Source: Roseibium sp. MMSF_3412
Lineage (GTDB): Bacteria; Pseudomonadota; Alphaproteobacteria; Rhizobiales; Stappiaceae
Assembly (NCBI RefSeq): GCF_030733265.1
Contig: NZ_JASHJI010000001.1
Coordinates: 62,001 to 126,000, forward strand
Direction: 5' to 3'
DNA: 64,000 bases
The translations under genes and the position numbers were made by a program. Position 1 is the stretch's first letter; each line of letters begins with the position of its first letter. This document shows positions 47,358-55,558 of this stretch, piece by piece. The notes below the pieces were generated by a model. It made no database searches. It worked only from the letters and a program-made list of their open reading frames with translations, and was not told where the DNA came from.

Positions 47358-48229
47358 TACTGCCTTCCGTCCGTGGTCTGGACTTCGTCGCCATATTGCA
47401 CGAACGGGCGCTCGTCGTCGGTCAGGATCGTCACCTTGCGCTGATCGCCATCCGTATGCAGCGTTTCGTCCGAAATCGTGAAATGGCGCAAAACGCCGCC
47501 GAAGGCCTGCTCCAGGTTTTCGCGCGTGAATGTCGTTTGCGTCGCTCCATAGGCCAGCACGGTTCCCTTCACCAGGACCGTGCGGTCGCAGAATTCAGGA
47601 ACGGATCCGAGATTGTGCGTGGAAACAAGCATCACCCGCCCCTCGTCCCGGAGTTCCTTCAAAAGGGCGACGATCTGCTCTTCGGTCTTGACGTCCACGC
47701 CCGTAAACGGCTCGTCGAGAAGGATCACCTGGCCGTCCTGTGCCAATGCACGGGCCAGAAAGACGCGCTTGCGCTGGCCGCCGGACAATTCGCCGATCTG
47801 GCGGTGGCGATAGTCCTGCATGTTGACCCGTTGGAGCGCCTGGTCGACAGCGGCGTGATCGGCCGGCTTCGGCCGGCGCAAGAACCCCATGTGGCCATAG
47901 CGGCCCATCATCACGACGTCCTCGACCAGCACCGGAAAGGACCAGTCGACTTCCTCTGACTGCGGGACGTAGGCAACCAGGTTCCGTTTCAGCGCGTCGC
48001 GCACCGGGAGATCGAGAATACGGATCTCGCCCTGCGCGGCGGGGACGAACCCCATGATGGCCTTGAAGAGCGTCGATTTGCCTGCCCCGTTCACACCGAC
48101 CAGAGCCGTGACCGTGCCTTTGGGTATTGAGAAGCTGGCATTCCACAACGCCGTATGACCGTTACGATACGTAACGGTCACATCTTTTGCGGAAAGTCCA
48201 CCGGCGTCCGTTGACACGGTCGCGTCCAT
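47357..48229 (-). CDS. sitB: Manganese/iron ABC transporter ATP-binding protein (SitB-like)
   Basis: About 290 residues. Walker [11 protein letters not shown], signature [15 protein letters not shown], Walker [13 protein letters not shown], His switch in STHNLG. A C-terminal extension of about 45 residues after the ATPase core is longer than in many SitB proteins. ATG 48229 with AAGGA upstream is chosen; GTG 48256 with GGGGTG is a possible alternative. It lies 95 nt after sitA. Confidence 0.9.
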   Translation of the reverse strand: MDATVSTDAGGLSAKDVTVTYRNGHTALWNASFSIPKGTVTALVGVNGAGKSTLFKAIMGFVPAAQGEIRILDLPVRDALKRNLVAYVPQSEEVDWSFPVLVEDVVMMGRYGHMGFLRRPKPADHAAVDQALQRVNMQDYRHRQIGELSGGQRKRVFLARALAQDGQVILLDEPFTGVDVKTEEQIVALLKELRDEGRVMLVSTHNLGSVPEFCDRTVLVKGTVLAYGATQTTFTRENLEQAFGGVLRHFTISDETLHTDGDQRKVTILTDDERPFVQYGDEVQTTDGRQ

Positions 48230-48324
48230 TTCGGGGTCCTTGACGATTTGCAGCACGGGTCACCCCATTAAAGAGTACTCTTTACAACATAACAATCGGG
48301 CGGCGGCCGCCCGCCCGGCAGCGA

Positions 48325-49227
48325 TCAGTTCGCCGCCGACTTCAATCCTTCGGCGACGGTGGTTGCGGTCACCTTCAGGAGATCGAGATAGGTCGGGACC
48401 TTGCCACCGGCCTCGCTCAGGGAATCCACATAGAGCTCGCCGCCGTAGCTTGCACCTGTTTCCCGCGCGACCTGCTTCGCCGGCGCTGTGTTTACCGTGC
48501 TTTCACAGAAGACAACCGGGATCTCGTTTTCCCTGACACCGTCGATCACGGATCTCACCTGCTGCGGGGTGCCGACCTGATCGGCATTCATCGGCCAGAG
48601 ATAAAGTTCCTTCATGCCGAAATCCCTGGCGAGATAGCTGAATGCGCCTTCACAGGTAACCAGCCAGCGCTGCGCTTCGGGAATTTCAGCCACCGCCTCG
48701 CGCAGCGGTTCGATGGTCGCCCGCAGCTTGTCCTTGTAGACTTCCGCATTCTTCTCGTAAGTCGCGGCGTTTTCCGGGTCCTGGGCAGAGAAGGCGGCAA
48801 CGATGTTGTCGATATAGACCAGCGCGTTGTCGAGACCCATCCAGGCATGCGGGTTTGGCTTGCCCTCGTAAGCCCCGGACCTGATGGCGATCGGATCAAT
48901 GCCATCGGTCAGCGTCGCGGAAGGAATATCACCGAGATTGGACAGGAACTGCTCGAACCAGAGTTCCAGGTTCATGCCGTTCCAGAGGATCAGGTCGGCA
49001 TCCGACGCCCGCACGATGTCCTGTGGCGTTGGCTGGTAGCCGTGGATTTCAGCGCCCGGCTTTGTGATCGACACGACCTCGGCGGCCTCGCCTGCCACGT
49101 TGCTGGCGATATCGGCAATCACGGTGAAGGTGGTTGCCACCTTCATCTTGTCTGCCGCCTGCGCCACCGGCGACAACATCAGGGCAAGCGCGGTCACCGG
49201 CACGGCGAGGATTGACCTCTTGAGCAT
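48325..49227 (-). CDS. sitA: Manganese ABC transporter substrate-binding protein (SitA-like)
   Basis: 300 residues with signal peptide (cleavage after AQAA near residue 25). Cluster 9 metal-binding protein with the four ligands in register: His62 (IHGYQPTP), His127 (NPHAW), Glu193 (TCEGAFSYL), Asp268 (LYVDSL). The His-His-Glu-Asp set is that of Mn/Fe-binding members; zinc-binding ZnuA has a third His and a His-rich loop, absent here. ATG 49227 follows GGAGTCC. Two palindromic operators lie 35-91 nt upstream. Confidence 0.93.
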   Translation of the reverse strand: MLKRSILAVPVTALALMLSPVAQAADKMKVATTFTVIADIASNVAGEAAEVVSITKPGAEIHGYQPTPQDIVRASDADLILWNGMNLELWFEQFLSNLGDIPSATLTDGIDPIAIRSGAYEGKPNPHAWMGLDNALVYIDNIVAAFSAQDPENAATYEKNAEVYKDKLRATIEPLREAVAEIPEAQRWLVTCEGAFSYLARDFGMKELYLWPMNADQVGTPQQVRSVIDGVRENEIPVVFCESTVNTAPAKQVARETGASYGGELYVDSLSEAGGKVPTYLDLLKVTATTVAEGLKSAAN

Positions 49228-49261
49228 TTCGGACTCCAAACAGGGATTTCGTTTCGTCTTC

Positions 49262-49289
49262 TGCAATTGATATTGCAAATCATTTGCAA
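49262..49289. promoter_or_regulatory. Mur/Fur-type operator upstream of sitA, proximal
   Basis: TTGCAAATCATTTGCAA (49273-49289) is a perfect 8-1-8 inverted repeat, overlapped by TGCAATTGATATTGCA (49262-49277), a 6-4-6 repeat. This matches the style of the Mn-responsive sequence bound by Mur (Fur family) in front of sit genes of rhizobia. Repression by Mur with Mn(II) is the expected mode. Confidence 0.75.
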
Positions 49290-49301
49290 CTGTCAAGCCA
49301 G

Positions 49302-49318
49302 TTGCGAATTATTCTCAA
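49302..49318. promoter_or_regulatory. Mur/Fur-type operator upstream of sitA, distal
   Basis: TTGCGAATTATTCTCAA is an 8-1-8 inverted repeat with one mismatch. Its centre is 29 nt from the centre of the proximal box, close to three helical turns, so two repressor dimers could bind the same face. A pair of boxes is also known for rhizobial sit promoters. Confidence 0.65.
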
Positions 49319-49339
49319 TAAAAAGGCATCGACAGACGG

Positions 49340-49571
49340 AACCTGGGTTACGGACCCATAAATGAAGTCAATTTGGTTTGGATCGTTTTGACCAACTGTG
49401 AGGAGCGAAAGCGCAGGAAATGTGGTTCATTTTCAAGCCTTTCGCGACGCAGCAGATTGCCAAAACGGCCAAATCCGAAGGACGGCAAAATGGCTTCATT
49501 TTTGAGTCCGTCCCCTAGCGCCGGGCTGGAAAATGGAAAGCCTGAGGATAGAATAGGAAGCAAGGCCGCGC
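49340..49571. repeat. Structured intergenic segment, possible dispersed repeat element
   Basis: 232 nt without a credible gene. It contains three related AAAT..TTCATTT segments (near 49361 inverted, 49424 and 49488) and a long imperfect hairpin with arms GGACGG (49480-49485) and CCGTCC (49508-49513), which could end the regulator transcript. The layout resembles small dispersed intergenic elements of alphaproteobacteria. A leftward frame through it (49348-49563) looks like part of that element and not a gene. Confidence 0.4.
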
Positions 49572-50486
49572 TTAGAGGGCGTAGATCACTTCAGCTGCGC
49601 GGACGGCGGCAGATGCCCTGTTCTCCACGCCGAGTTTGACGAAGATCTGCTCCAGATGCTTGTTGACCGTGCGGGGTGAGAGCCCGAGGATCTCGCCGAT
49701 GTCCTTGTTGGACTTGCCCTTGGCAATCCAGATCAGCACCTCGGCTTCGCGTTGTGTCAGCTCGAACCTTTCCTGCAGCGCCCTGATCTGGCCGGCTTCG
49801 TCTTCGGCGGTCACGCGAAAGAGGTTCTCGTCCGGTCCGACCCGGCCGAGCGGATGCAGCTGGACGGCGAGAGTATCGGACAGTTCAAGCATGAAACTCT
49901 TGTGGTATGCGCCGGACGGTTCGGAGGCTGCAAGCCATTCCCCAAGCGACTTGCCGAGTTTTGCAAGGCGTGCCTCGGCATCTCCGGCCTGCGCCAGGAG
50001 GGACCGGATCTGCGGCGTTGACCAGAGGATTGCGCCGGCGGCATTGACCGCAACGAGATGGCGCCCGGCAGCGTCCAATGCCACGTGGGCGCTCTGCACC
50101 GAACGTGCATTCTTGAGGTGAACCTTGATGCGCGCCTTCAGTTCGTCGACATCGATCGGCTTGGTCAGGAAATCGACGCCGCCTGATTCCAGCGCCTTGA
50201 CGATGTGCTCGGTTTCCGACAGCCCCGTCATGAAGATCACGGGAACATGCTTCAGGGCCGGGTTGTCCTTGATTTTCCCGCAGGTCTCGAAGCCGTCGAG
50301 GCCCGGCATCACCGCATCCATCAAAATCGTGTCGGGCGTCACCTTGTCACAAATTGCCAGCGCCGCCTCCCCGCTGGTCGCAACCAGGACGGCAACGTCG
50401 GTCCTTTTCAGCGCCTCGGTCACAAAACCCAGCGTCTCCGGGCTGTCGTCCACCACAAGGACGGTATCGCGGCGGTCATCCGTCAT
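49572..50486 (-). CDS. Response regulator with LuxR-type DNA-binding domain
   Basis: 304 residues. Receiver domain 1-130: Asp13-Asp14, phospho-acceptor Asp57 (LMDAVMPG), Lys in LTKPIDVDE. A middle segment (130-230) resembles a small PAS-like linker. The LuxR helix-turn-helix is at about 237-300 (LTQREAEVLIWIAKGKSNKDIGEILGLSPRTVNKH-type). It overlaps the sensor kinase gene by 11 nt, so the two form a cognate pair. The likely target is the divergent urea transporter operon through the palindrome at 54023-54038. Confidence 0.92.
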   Translation of the reverse strand: MTDDRRDTVLVVDDSPETLGFVTEALKRTDVAVLVATSGEAALAICDKVTPDTILMDAVMPGLDGFETCGKIKDNPALKHVPVIFMTGLSETEHIVKALESGGVDFLTKPIDVDELKARIKVHLKNARSVQSAHVALDAAGRHLVAVNAAGAILWSTPQIRSLLAQAGDAEARLAKLGKSLGEWLAASEPSGAYHKSFMLELSDTLAVQLHPLGRVGPDENLFRVTAEDEAGQIRALQERFELTQREAEVLIWIAKGKSNKDIGEILGLSPRTVNKHLEQIFVKLGVENRASAAVRAAEVIYAL

Positions 50487-53400
50487 TGGTTTCCAGTTCG
50501 CTCAAAACGTCGTTATAGGCGTCAAAATCAAACCGGTTGAGATGACCATGAAGCGTTTCGACAAGGGGTTTGTTTTCGGGCGTGTCCGCAAGCTCGGCAA
50601 GCTTAGCCTCGATGCCCTCCACATATCCGATTTCCGCAAGCGAGATCAGATCCGCGACATGCTTTGCACCGGGTGAGCGCAGCCGCGCCGTTTTCGCCGG
50701 TTCCGGTTCGTCCGGCTGAACGGTTTCCGTCCAGGTCAGACCCAGATGTTTCTGCAAGAGGTCCAGGAGCTGGCCGATATCGAACGGTTTGGCCAGTGTC
50801 GCATCGTGACGCGACGGGCCGTCGGGTCGAAGGGACTGGTCGCCGATGTTTGCCGACAACATGACGATCGGTGTGTGATCATCTTTTTCGCGCAGAGCGT
50901 CCGCCAGTTCCCAGCCGTTCATGCCCGGCATCAAGATGTCGACGAGGTAAAGATCCGGCGCCAGATTGGCCAGTGTCGACAGGCATTCGGAGCCGTTTCC
51001 GGCCTCCAGAACCGTAAACCCGATCGGCTTCAGGATCTCGTTCACCAGTGCGCGATGGTCGGGATTGTCGTCTATGACGGCAATGGTTCTGCGTGCGCCC
51101 TTGTAGCCCCTCACCTGATGCTCGAGACGAACGATATCGACGGGCCGGTCGACCGCAGCCAGCATAAGCCGGACTTCAAAGGCCGCCCCCTCCCCCGGCT
51201 CACTTGAAAGCGCGATGGCCCCGCCCATGGTTTCCGTCAAGAGTTTGGTGATGGTCAAACCGAGGCCAAGTCCGGGGGCTGACCGGCTCGCGGGTGTTTT
51301 GCTGCGGCCGAACGGTTCGAAGATCTTTGTCTGCTCGTTGAGTTCGATACCCGGTCCGGTGTCCTTGATGACAAAGCTGGCAACCTGTGAGCGGTAGCCG
51401 ACAGCGAGCGAGACTTTTCCGGTCTCGGTGAACTTGATGGCGTTGGACAGAAGATTGACAAGGATCTGCCGCAGGCGCTTTTCGTCTGTTCTGACGAAGA
51501 CCGGCAAGTTGGGGGCGGCCTTGAACTCAAACCCCAGGCCCTTTGCGCTCGCCTGCATTTGAAACATGTCGACGATCTGGTCGAGGAAGTCGTGAATGTT
51601 GATTTCGTTGGAGTAGATTTGCAGACGTCCCGCCTCGATGCGCGATATGTCCAGCAGCCCGTCGATCAGTCCGGAGAGATGCTCGGCGCTGCGGCGGATC
51701 GTGCTGACGGCCGGCTTGCGGGCAGTCGGCACACTGTCATCCCGTTCCAGCACCTGTGCATAGCCAAGAACGGCATTCAGCGGTGTCCTGAGTTCATGGC
51801 TGAGGCCGACAACATACCGGCTTTTGGCGAGGTTCGCCGCCTCGGCATCTTCCTTGGCCTTTTGCAGTGCGGCGTCGGTAACGCCGTGTGCATCGATTTC
51901 CTTTTGCAGGAGCGCGTTCTGGCGCGCGGATTCTTCTTCTGCGACCCGGCGCGTGTCATGGGCAAGTACAAGGAACCAGCAGGCAATCCCCGCAACAATG
52001 GTGAACACGAAGAAAATCAGGGTGATCGTCTGGGCAATGATGCCGGTCGGGTCTCCAAACCGGCTGACAGCCTGGGCATAAATCACCCACAGGACGAGGC
52101 CTATGCCGGTGATAGAGACGGCGGACGCCATGGCGTAGCGGCCCAGACGCGAATTCAGGTATTCGATCACGGTTTCCGGCAGCACCAGGGAGGCGACGCT
52201 GCCGACCTGATGCGCAACGCGGGCATTGGGTTTGCAGGAATCGTGACACCTCGCGTCCAGCGAACAGCACAGGGAACAGATCGGCGCCTGATAGGCCGGG
52301 CAATAGGCCATGTCTTCCGGCTCGAACGGGTTTTCGCAAATCGAACAGGCAATGCTCGTTTTACCCTGCCAGCTCGCGCGCGGCTTGCGCGCCAGATAGT
52401 ATTTTCCCTTCGTTGCATAGGCGATCAATGGCGCTGCCACAAAGGCAATCGCCATTGCCAGGAAAGTGGCGAGCGCAGCAGGGACCTCACCGAACTGACC
52501 GAAATGCGCCGCAAGGGACAGCCCCGCCGCCAGCAGCATTGCACCGGTGCCGACGGGATTGATGTCGTAAAGGTGCGCCCGCTTGAACTCGATACCGGGT
52601 GGCGACAAGCCAAGCGGCTTGTTGATGAAGAGGTCCGCGGATATCGCCGACAGCCAGGCCATCGCGATGATTGAAAAGATACCGAGTGTTTCCTCAAGCA
52701 GCTTGTAGATGCCGAGTTCCATCAGGAGCAGGGCGATGCCGACATTGAACACCAGCCAGACCACGCGCCCGGGATGCGAATGCGTCAGCCTGGAAAAGAA
52801 ATTCGACCAGGCAAGCGACCCGGCATAGGCGTTCATGACATTGATCTTGAGCTGGGCAACAACCACAAAGGCAGCCATCAGCAACAGCACCACGGTCTCG
52901 TTGGGGATCATGTAACCGAAGGCAACGGTGTACATGCGCGATGGCTCGTCGGCGTGCTCCACGGGCACGCCATGCGACAGCACCAGGACGGCAAGGAAGG
53001 AGCCGGCGATCATCTTCGGCGCGCCGAGCACCACCCAGCCCGGCCCCGCGAGGAAAAGCGCAAGCCTGTGCCGCCGGCGCGCGAAATCCTCCGCCGGCAG
53101 AAACCGCAGGAAATCGACCTGCTCGCCGATCTGCGCCATCAGGGCAAGGATGACGGCGGTTGCCGCGCCGAAGCTGATCAGGTTGACGCTTTCCCATCCT
53201 CCCGGCTCCGTTCTGGGAGCCTGGGTCGCCGGATCGATGCCTGAAAATGTCAGCCATTGCCCGACGGACTGCCAGTCCGTGAAGGCGATGAAGACGAAGG
53301 GCAGAATGTTCAGCACGATCCAGAACGGCTGCGTTGCAAGCTGGAACCGGCTGATCCAGGTAATGCCGTGCGTCACCAGTGGAATCACCGCGACGGCACT

Positions 53401-53865
53401 GATGATGTACCCCAGCCAGAGAGGCACCCCGAATGCAAACTCGAGCGCGCTCGACATGATCGAGGCTTCAATGGCGAACAGAATGAAGGTGAAACTGGCA
53501 TAGATCAGCGACGTTATGGTCGATCCGATATAGCCGAAGCCCGCGCCGCGGGTCAGAAGGTCGATATCGACACCGTAGCGCATGGCATAGCGGCTGATCG
53601 GCAAGCCGACGATGAGAAGAACCAGGCTTCCCACCAGAATTGCGACGAATGCGTTCGCCGTCCCGTGCGACAGCGTGATCGCACCGCCGATGGCTTCCAG
53701 CGCCAGAAACGAAATCGCGCCGATCGCTGTCTGTGAAATGGCGCGTGAGGAAAACCGGCGCGCGCCCTTTGCCGTGAAGCGCAGGGCGTAATCCTCAAGC
53801 GTCTGGTTGTTGACCCATTTGTTGTACTGTCGGCGAATGGGCAATATGCGCTGGCGGGCCGTCAA
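50476..53865 (-). CDS. Hybrid sensor kinase with N-terminal NCS1-transporter-like domain and Cys-rich zinc-finger-like insert
   Basis: 1129 residues. Residues 20-490 form about 12 TM helices with NCS1 (cytosine/allantoin/hydantoin permease) features: NQTLEDYALRF opening, GAIGGAITLSHG helix 1 and LIYASFTFILFAIEA. A cytoplasmic insert at 507-544 has eight Cys and one His (CSIC..C..C..CC..C..C). Two more TM helices follow (577-598, 609-633), then HisKA with His690 (GLSHELRTPLN), HATPase and a receiver (IDDNPDHR, Asp in LVDILMPGMNG). The C-terminal 90 residues are a possible helical HPt-like tail without clear motif. The start is TTG 53865 after AAGG. It probably senses a nitrogen compound by transport or binding. 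Confidence 0.9.
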   Translation of the reverse strand: MTARQRILPIRRQYNKWVNNQTLEDYALRFTAKGARRFSSRAISQTAIGAISFLALEAIGGAITLSHGTANAFVAILVGSLVLLIVGLPISRYAMRYGVDIDLLTRGAGFGYIGSTITSLIYASFTFILFAIEASIMSSALEFAFGVPLWLGYIISAVAVIPLVTHGITWISRFQLATQPFWIVLNILPFVFIAFTDWQSVGQWLTFSGIDPATQAPRTEPGGWESVNLISFGAATAVILALMAQIGEQVDFLRFLPAEDFARRRHRLALFLAGPGWVVLGAPKMIAGSFLAVLVLSHGVPVEHADEPSRMYTVAFGYMIPNETVVLLLMAAFVVVAQLKINVMNAYAGSLAWSNFFSRLTHSHPGRVVWLVFNVGIALLLMELGIYKLLEETLGIFSIIAMAWLSAISADLFINKPLGLSPPGIEFKRAHLYDINPVGTGAMLLAAGLSLAAHFGQFGEVPAALATFLAMAIAFVAAPLIAYATKGKYYLARKPRASWQGKTSIACSICENPFEPEDMAYCPAYQAPICSLCCSLDARCHDSCKPNARVAHQVGSVASLVLPETVIEYLNSRLGRYAMASAVSITGIGLVLWVIYAQAVSRFGDPTGIIAQTITLIFFVFTIVAGIACWFLVLAHDTRRVAEEESARQNALLQKEIDAHGVTDAALQKAKEDAEAANLAKSRYVVGLSHELRTPLNAVLGYAQVLERDDSVPTARKPAVSTIRRSAEHLSGLIDGLLDISRIEAGRLQIYSNEINIHDFLDQIVDMFQMQASAKGLGFEFKAAPNLPVFVRTDEKRLRQILVNLLSNAIKFTETGKVSLAVGYRSQVASFVIKDTGPGIELNEQTKIFEPFGRSKTPASRSAPGLGLGLTITKLLTETMGGAIALSSEPGEGAAFEVRLMLAAVDRPVDIVRLEHQVRGYKGARRTIAVIDDNPDHRALVNEILKPIGFTVLEAGNGSECLSTLANLAPDLYLVDILMPGMNGWELADALREKDDHTPIVMLSANIGDQSLRPDGPSRHDATLAKPFDIGQLLDLLQKHLGLTWTETVQPDEPEPAKTARLRSPGAKHVADLISLAEIGYVEGIEAKLAELADTPENKPLVETLHGHLNRFDFDAYNDVLSELETNDG

Positions 53866-54022
53866 AGTGCCTTCCCTGCCCTGCTTTTGGCCATATGCCT
53901 ATTTTTTCGGCAGAACAGCGCCTGCATTGCCCCAACTTTCCCTGTTTTCAGTCCAAGGCGACTTACACAGCACATTTCATGCCGACCGGCCGCCGGCCAT
54001 GCCGGATCGGCCGGAAGCGGCT

Positions 54023-54038
54023 TACGTCAATTGACGTA
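54023..54038. promoter_or_regulatory. Perfect 16-bp palindrome between sensor kinase and urtA
   Basis: TACGTCAATTGACGTA is perfectly self-complementary. It lies 107 nt upstream of the urtA ATG and about 158 nt upstream of the kinase start, in the 279-nt divergent promoter region. LuxR-type regulators commonly bind such sites, and one is encoded beside the kinase. No copy was noticed elsewhere in the window. Confidence 0.65.
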
Positions 54039-54144
54039 TGTTGCGGCGCAACGGTTCCGGCGCACGATCCCTCCCCGATGGCGGCAATCCTTCCAGCCGT
54101 CCTGCGCCGGCAGGGAACCGGTGCATCGCATTAAGGGGACTTAC

Positions 54145-55431
54145 ATGAAAAAGACATTCACCAAATTCGCCCTGGCCGGCCTGATGGCCTCCACCATGAT
54201 TGGTGGCGCAGCCGCTGACGACGACACGATCAAGGTCGGCATCCTGCATTCGCTGTCCGGCACGATGGCGATCTCCGAAACCACACTCAAAGACGCCATG
54301 CTGATGCTCATCGAGGAGCAGAACAAGAAAGGCGGTCTTCTGGGCAAGAAGCTCGAAGCTGTTGTCGTCGATCCGGCCTCCGACTGGCCGCTGTTTGCCG
54401 AAAAGGCGCGCGAGTTGATCGAAGTGAACGGCGTCGACGCCGTTTTCGGCTGCTGGACCTCCGTTTCGCGCAAGTCCGTGCTGCCGGTTTTCGAAGAACT
54501 GAACTCGCTTCTCTTCTACCCGGTTCAGTACGAAGGTGAAGAGTCCCAGCGCAACGTGTTCTACACCGGCGCTGCTCCGAACCAGCAGGCCATTCCGGCC
54601 GTTGACTACCTGATGAACGAAGAAGGTGTTGAGCGCTGGGTTCTGGCCGGTACCGACTATGTCTATCCGCGCACGACCAACAAGATCCTCGAAGCCTATC
54701 TGAAGTCCAAGGGTGTCGCTGAAGAAGACATCATGATCAACTACACGCCGTTCGGTCACTCCGACTGGCAGACGATCGTTTCGGACATCAAGACGTTTGG
54801 TTCGGGCGGCAAGAAAACCGCCGTGGTCTCCACGATCAACGGCGACGCCAACGTTCCCTTCTACAAGGAACTGGCAAATGCCGGCATCAAGGCCGAAGAC
54901 ATTCCGGTCGTTGCCTTCTCCGTTGGTGAAGAAGAACTCGCCGGCCTCGACACCGGCCCGCTTGTCGGCCACCTGGCTGCCTGGAACTACTTCCAGTCCG
55001 CGGACACCGACATCAACGCCGAGTTCATCGACGCATGGCACGCCTTCATCGGCGATGAGGACCGCGTGACCAACGATCCGATGGAAGCCCACTTCATCGG
55101 CTTCAACATGTGGGTCGAAGCTGTCGAGAAAGCCGGCACGACCGATCCGGATGCGGTGATCGACGCAATCGTCGGTGTCTCCGTGCCGAACCTGACAGGC
55201 GGTTACTCGGCCATGATGCCGAACCACCACATCACCAAGCCGGTTCTGATCGGCGAGATCCAGGACGACGGTCAGTTTGAAACCGTCTGGGAAACCTCCG
55301 GCACCGTCGTTGGCGATGCCTGGTCCGACTACCTGGAAGGCTCCAAGGATCTGATCTCGGATTGGCGTGCGCCGCTTTCCTGCGGCAACTTCAACACCGC
55401 CACCGGCAAGTGCGGCGGTTCCGGGTCCTAA
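54145..55431 (+). CDS. urtA: Urea ABC transporter substrate-binding protein UrtA
   Basis: 428 residues with a signal peptide (cleavage after GGAAA near residue 24). The protein shows the UrtA pattern: IKVGILHSLSGTMAISETTLKDA opening, VFGCWTSVSRKSVLPVFEE, LFYPVQYEGEE and FNMWVEAVEKAGT. It binds urea (or short amides) in the periplasm. ATG 54145 follows AAGGGG. Transcribed rightward, divergent from the sensor kinase/regulator pair, and followed by urtBCDE. A strong hairpin after the gene probably raises its mRNA level above that of the permeases. Confidence 0.95.
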   Translation: MKKTFTKFALAGLMASTMIGGAAADDDTIKVGILHSLSGTMAISETTLKDAMLMLIEEQNKKGGLLGKKLEAVVVDPASDWPLFAEKARELIEVNGVDAVFGCWTSVSRKSVLPVFEELNSLLFYPVQYEGEESQRNVFYTGAAPNQQAIPAVDYLMNEEGVERWVLAGTDYVYPRTTNKILEAYLKSKGVAEEDIMINYTPFGHSDWQTIVSDIKTFGSGGKKTAVVSTINGDANVPFYKELANAGIKAEDIPVVAFSVGEEELAGLDTGPLVGHLAAWNYFQSADTDINAEFIDAWHAFIGDEDRVTNDPMEAHFIGFNMWVEAVEKAGTTDPDAVIDAIVGVSVPNLTGGYSAMMPNHHITKPVLIGEIQDDGQFETVWETSGTVVGDAWSDYLEGSKDLISDWRAPLSCGNFNTATGKCGGSGS

Positions 55432-55443
55432 GGGAGGAACCAG

Positions 55444-55470
55444 CGGAGCGGGCCGCAACGGCCCGCTCCG
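55444..55470 (+). other. Strong hairpin between urtA and urtB
   Basis: CGGAGCGGGCCG and CGGCCCGCTCCG pair as a 12-bp perfect stem with a CAA loop, 13 nt after the urtA stop, followed by only a few T residues. Likely a partial terminator or 3' mRNA protector, common after binding-protein genes. Confidence 0.7.
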
Positions 55471-55558
55471 ACCTTTGTATTCCCCCGTTCCCGCTCCGAT
55501 GACACTGCCGGTTCCGGGTCGAGGGAGAGACTTTCAAATTGCCTAAGCCGGTGGACCT

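Noticed and set aside
49348..49563. Small leftward gene between sitA and the response regulator
   Set aside because: No RBS or family; it overlaps repeated and hairpin-forming sequence and looks like part of an intergenic element.
53866..54144. Sigma-54 promoter upstream of urtA
   Set aside because: No sequence close to TGGCAC-N5-TTGC was found in the divergent gap.
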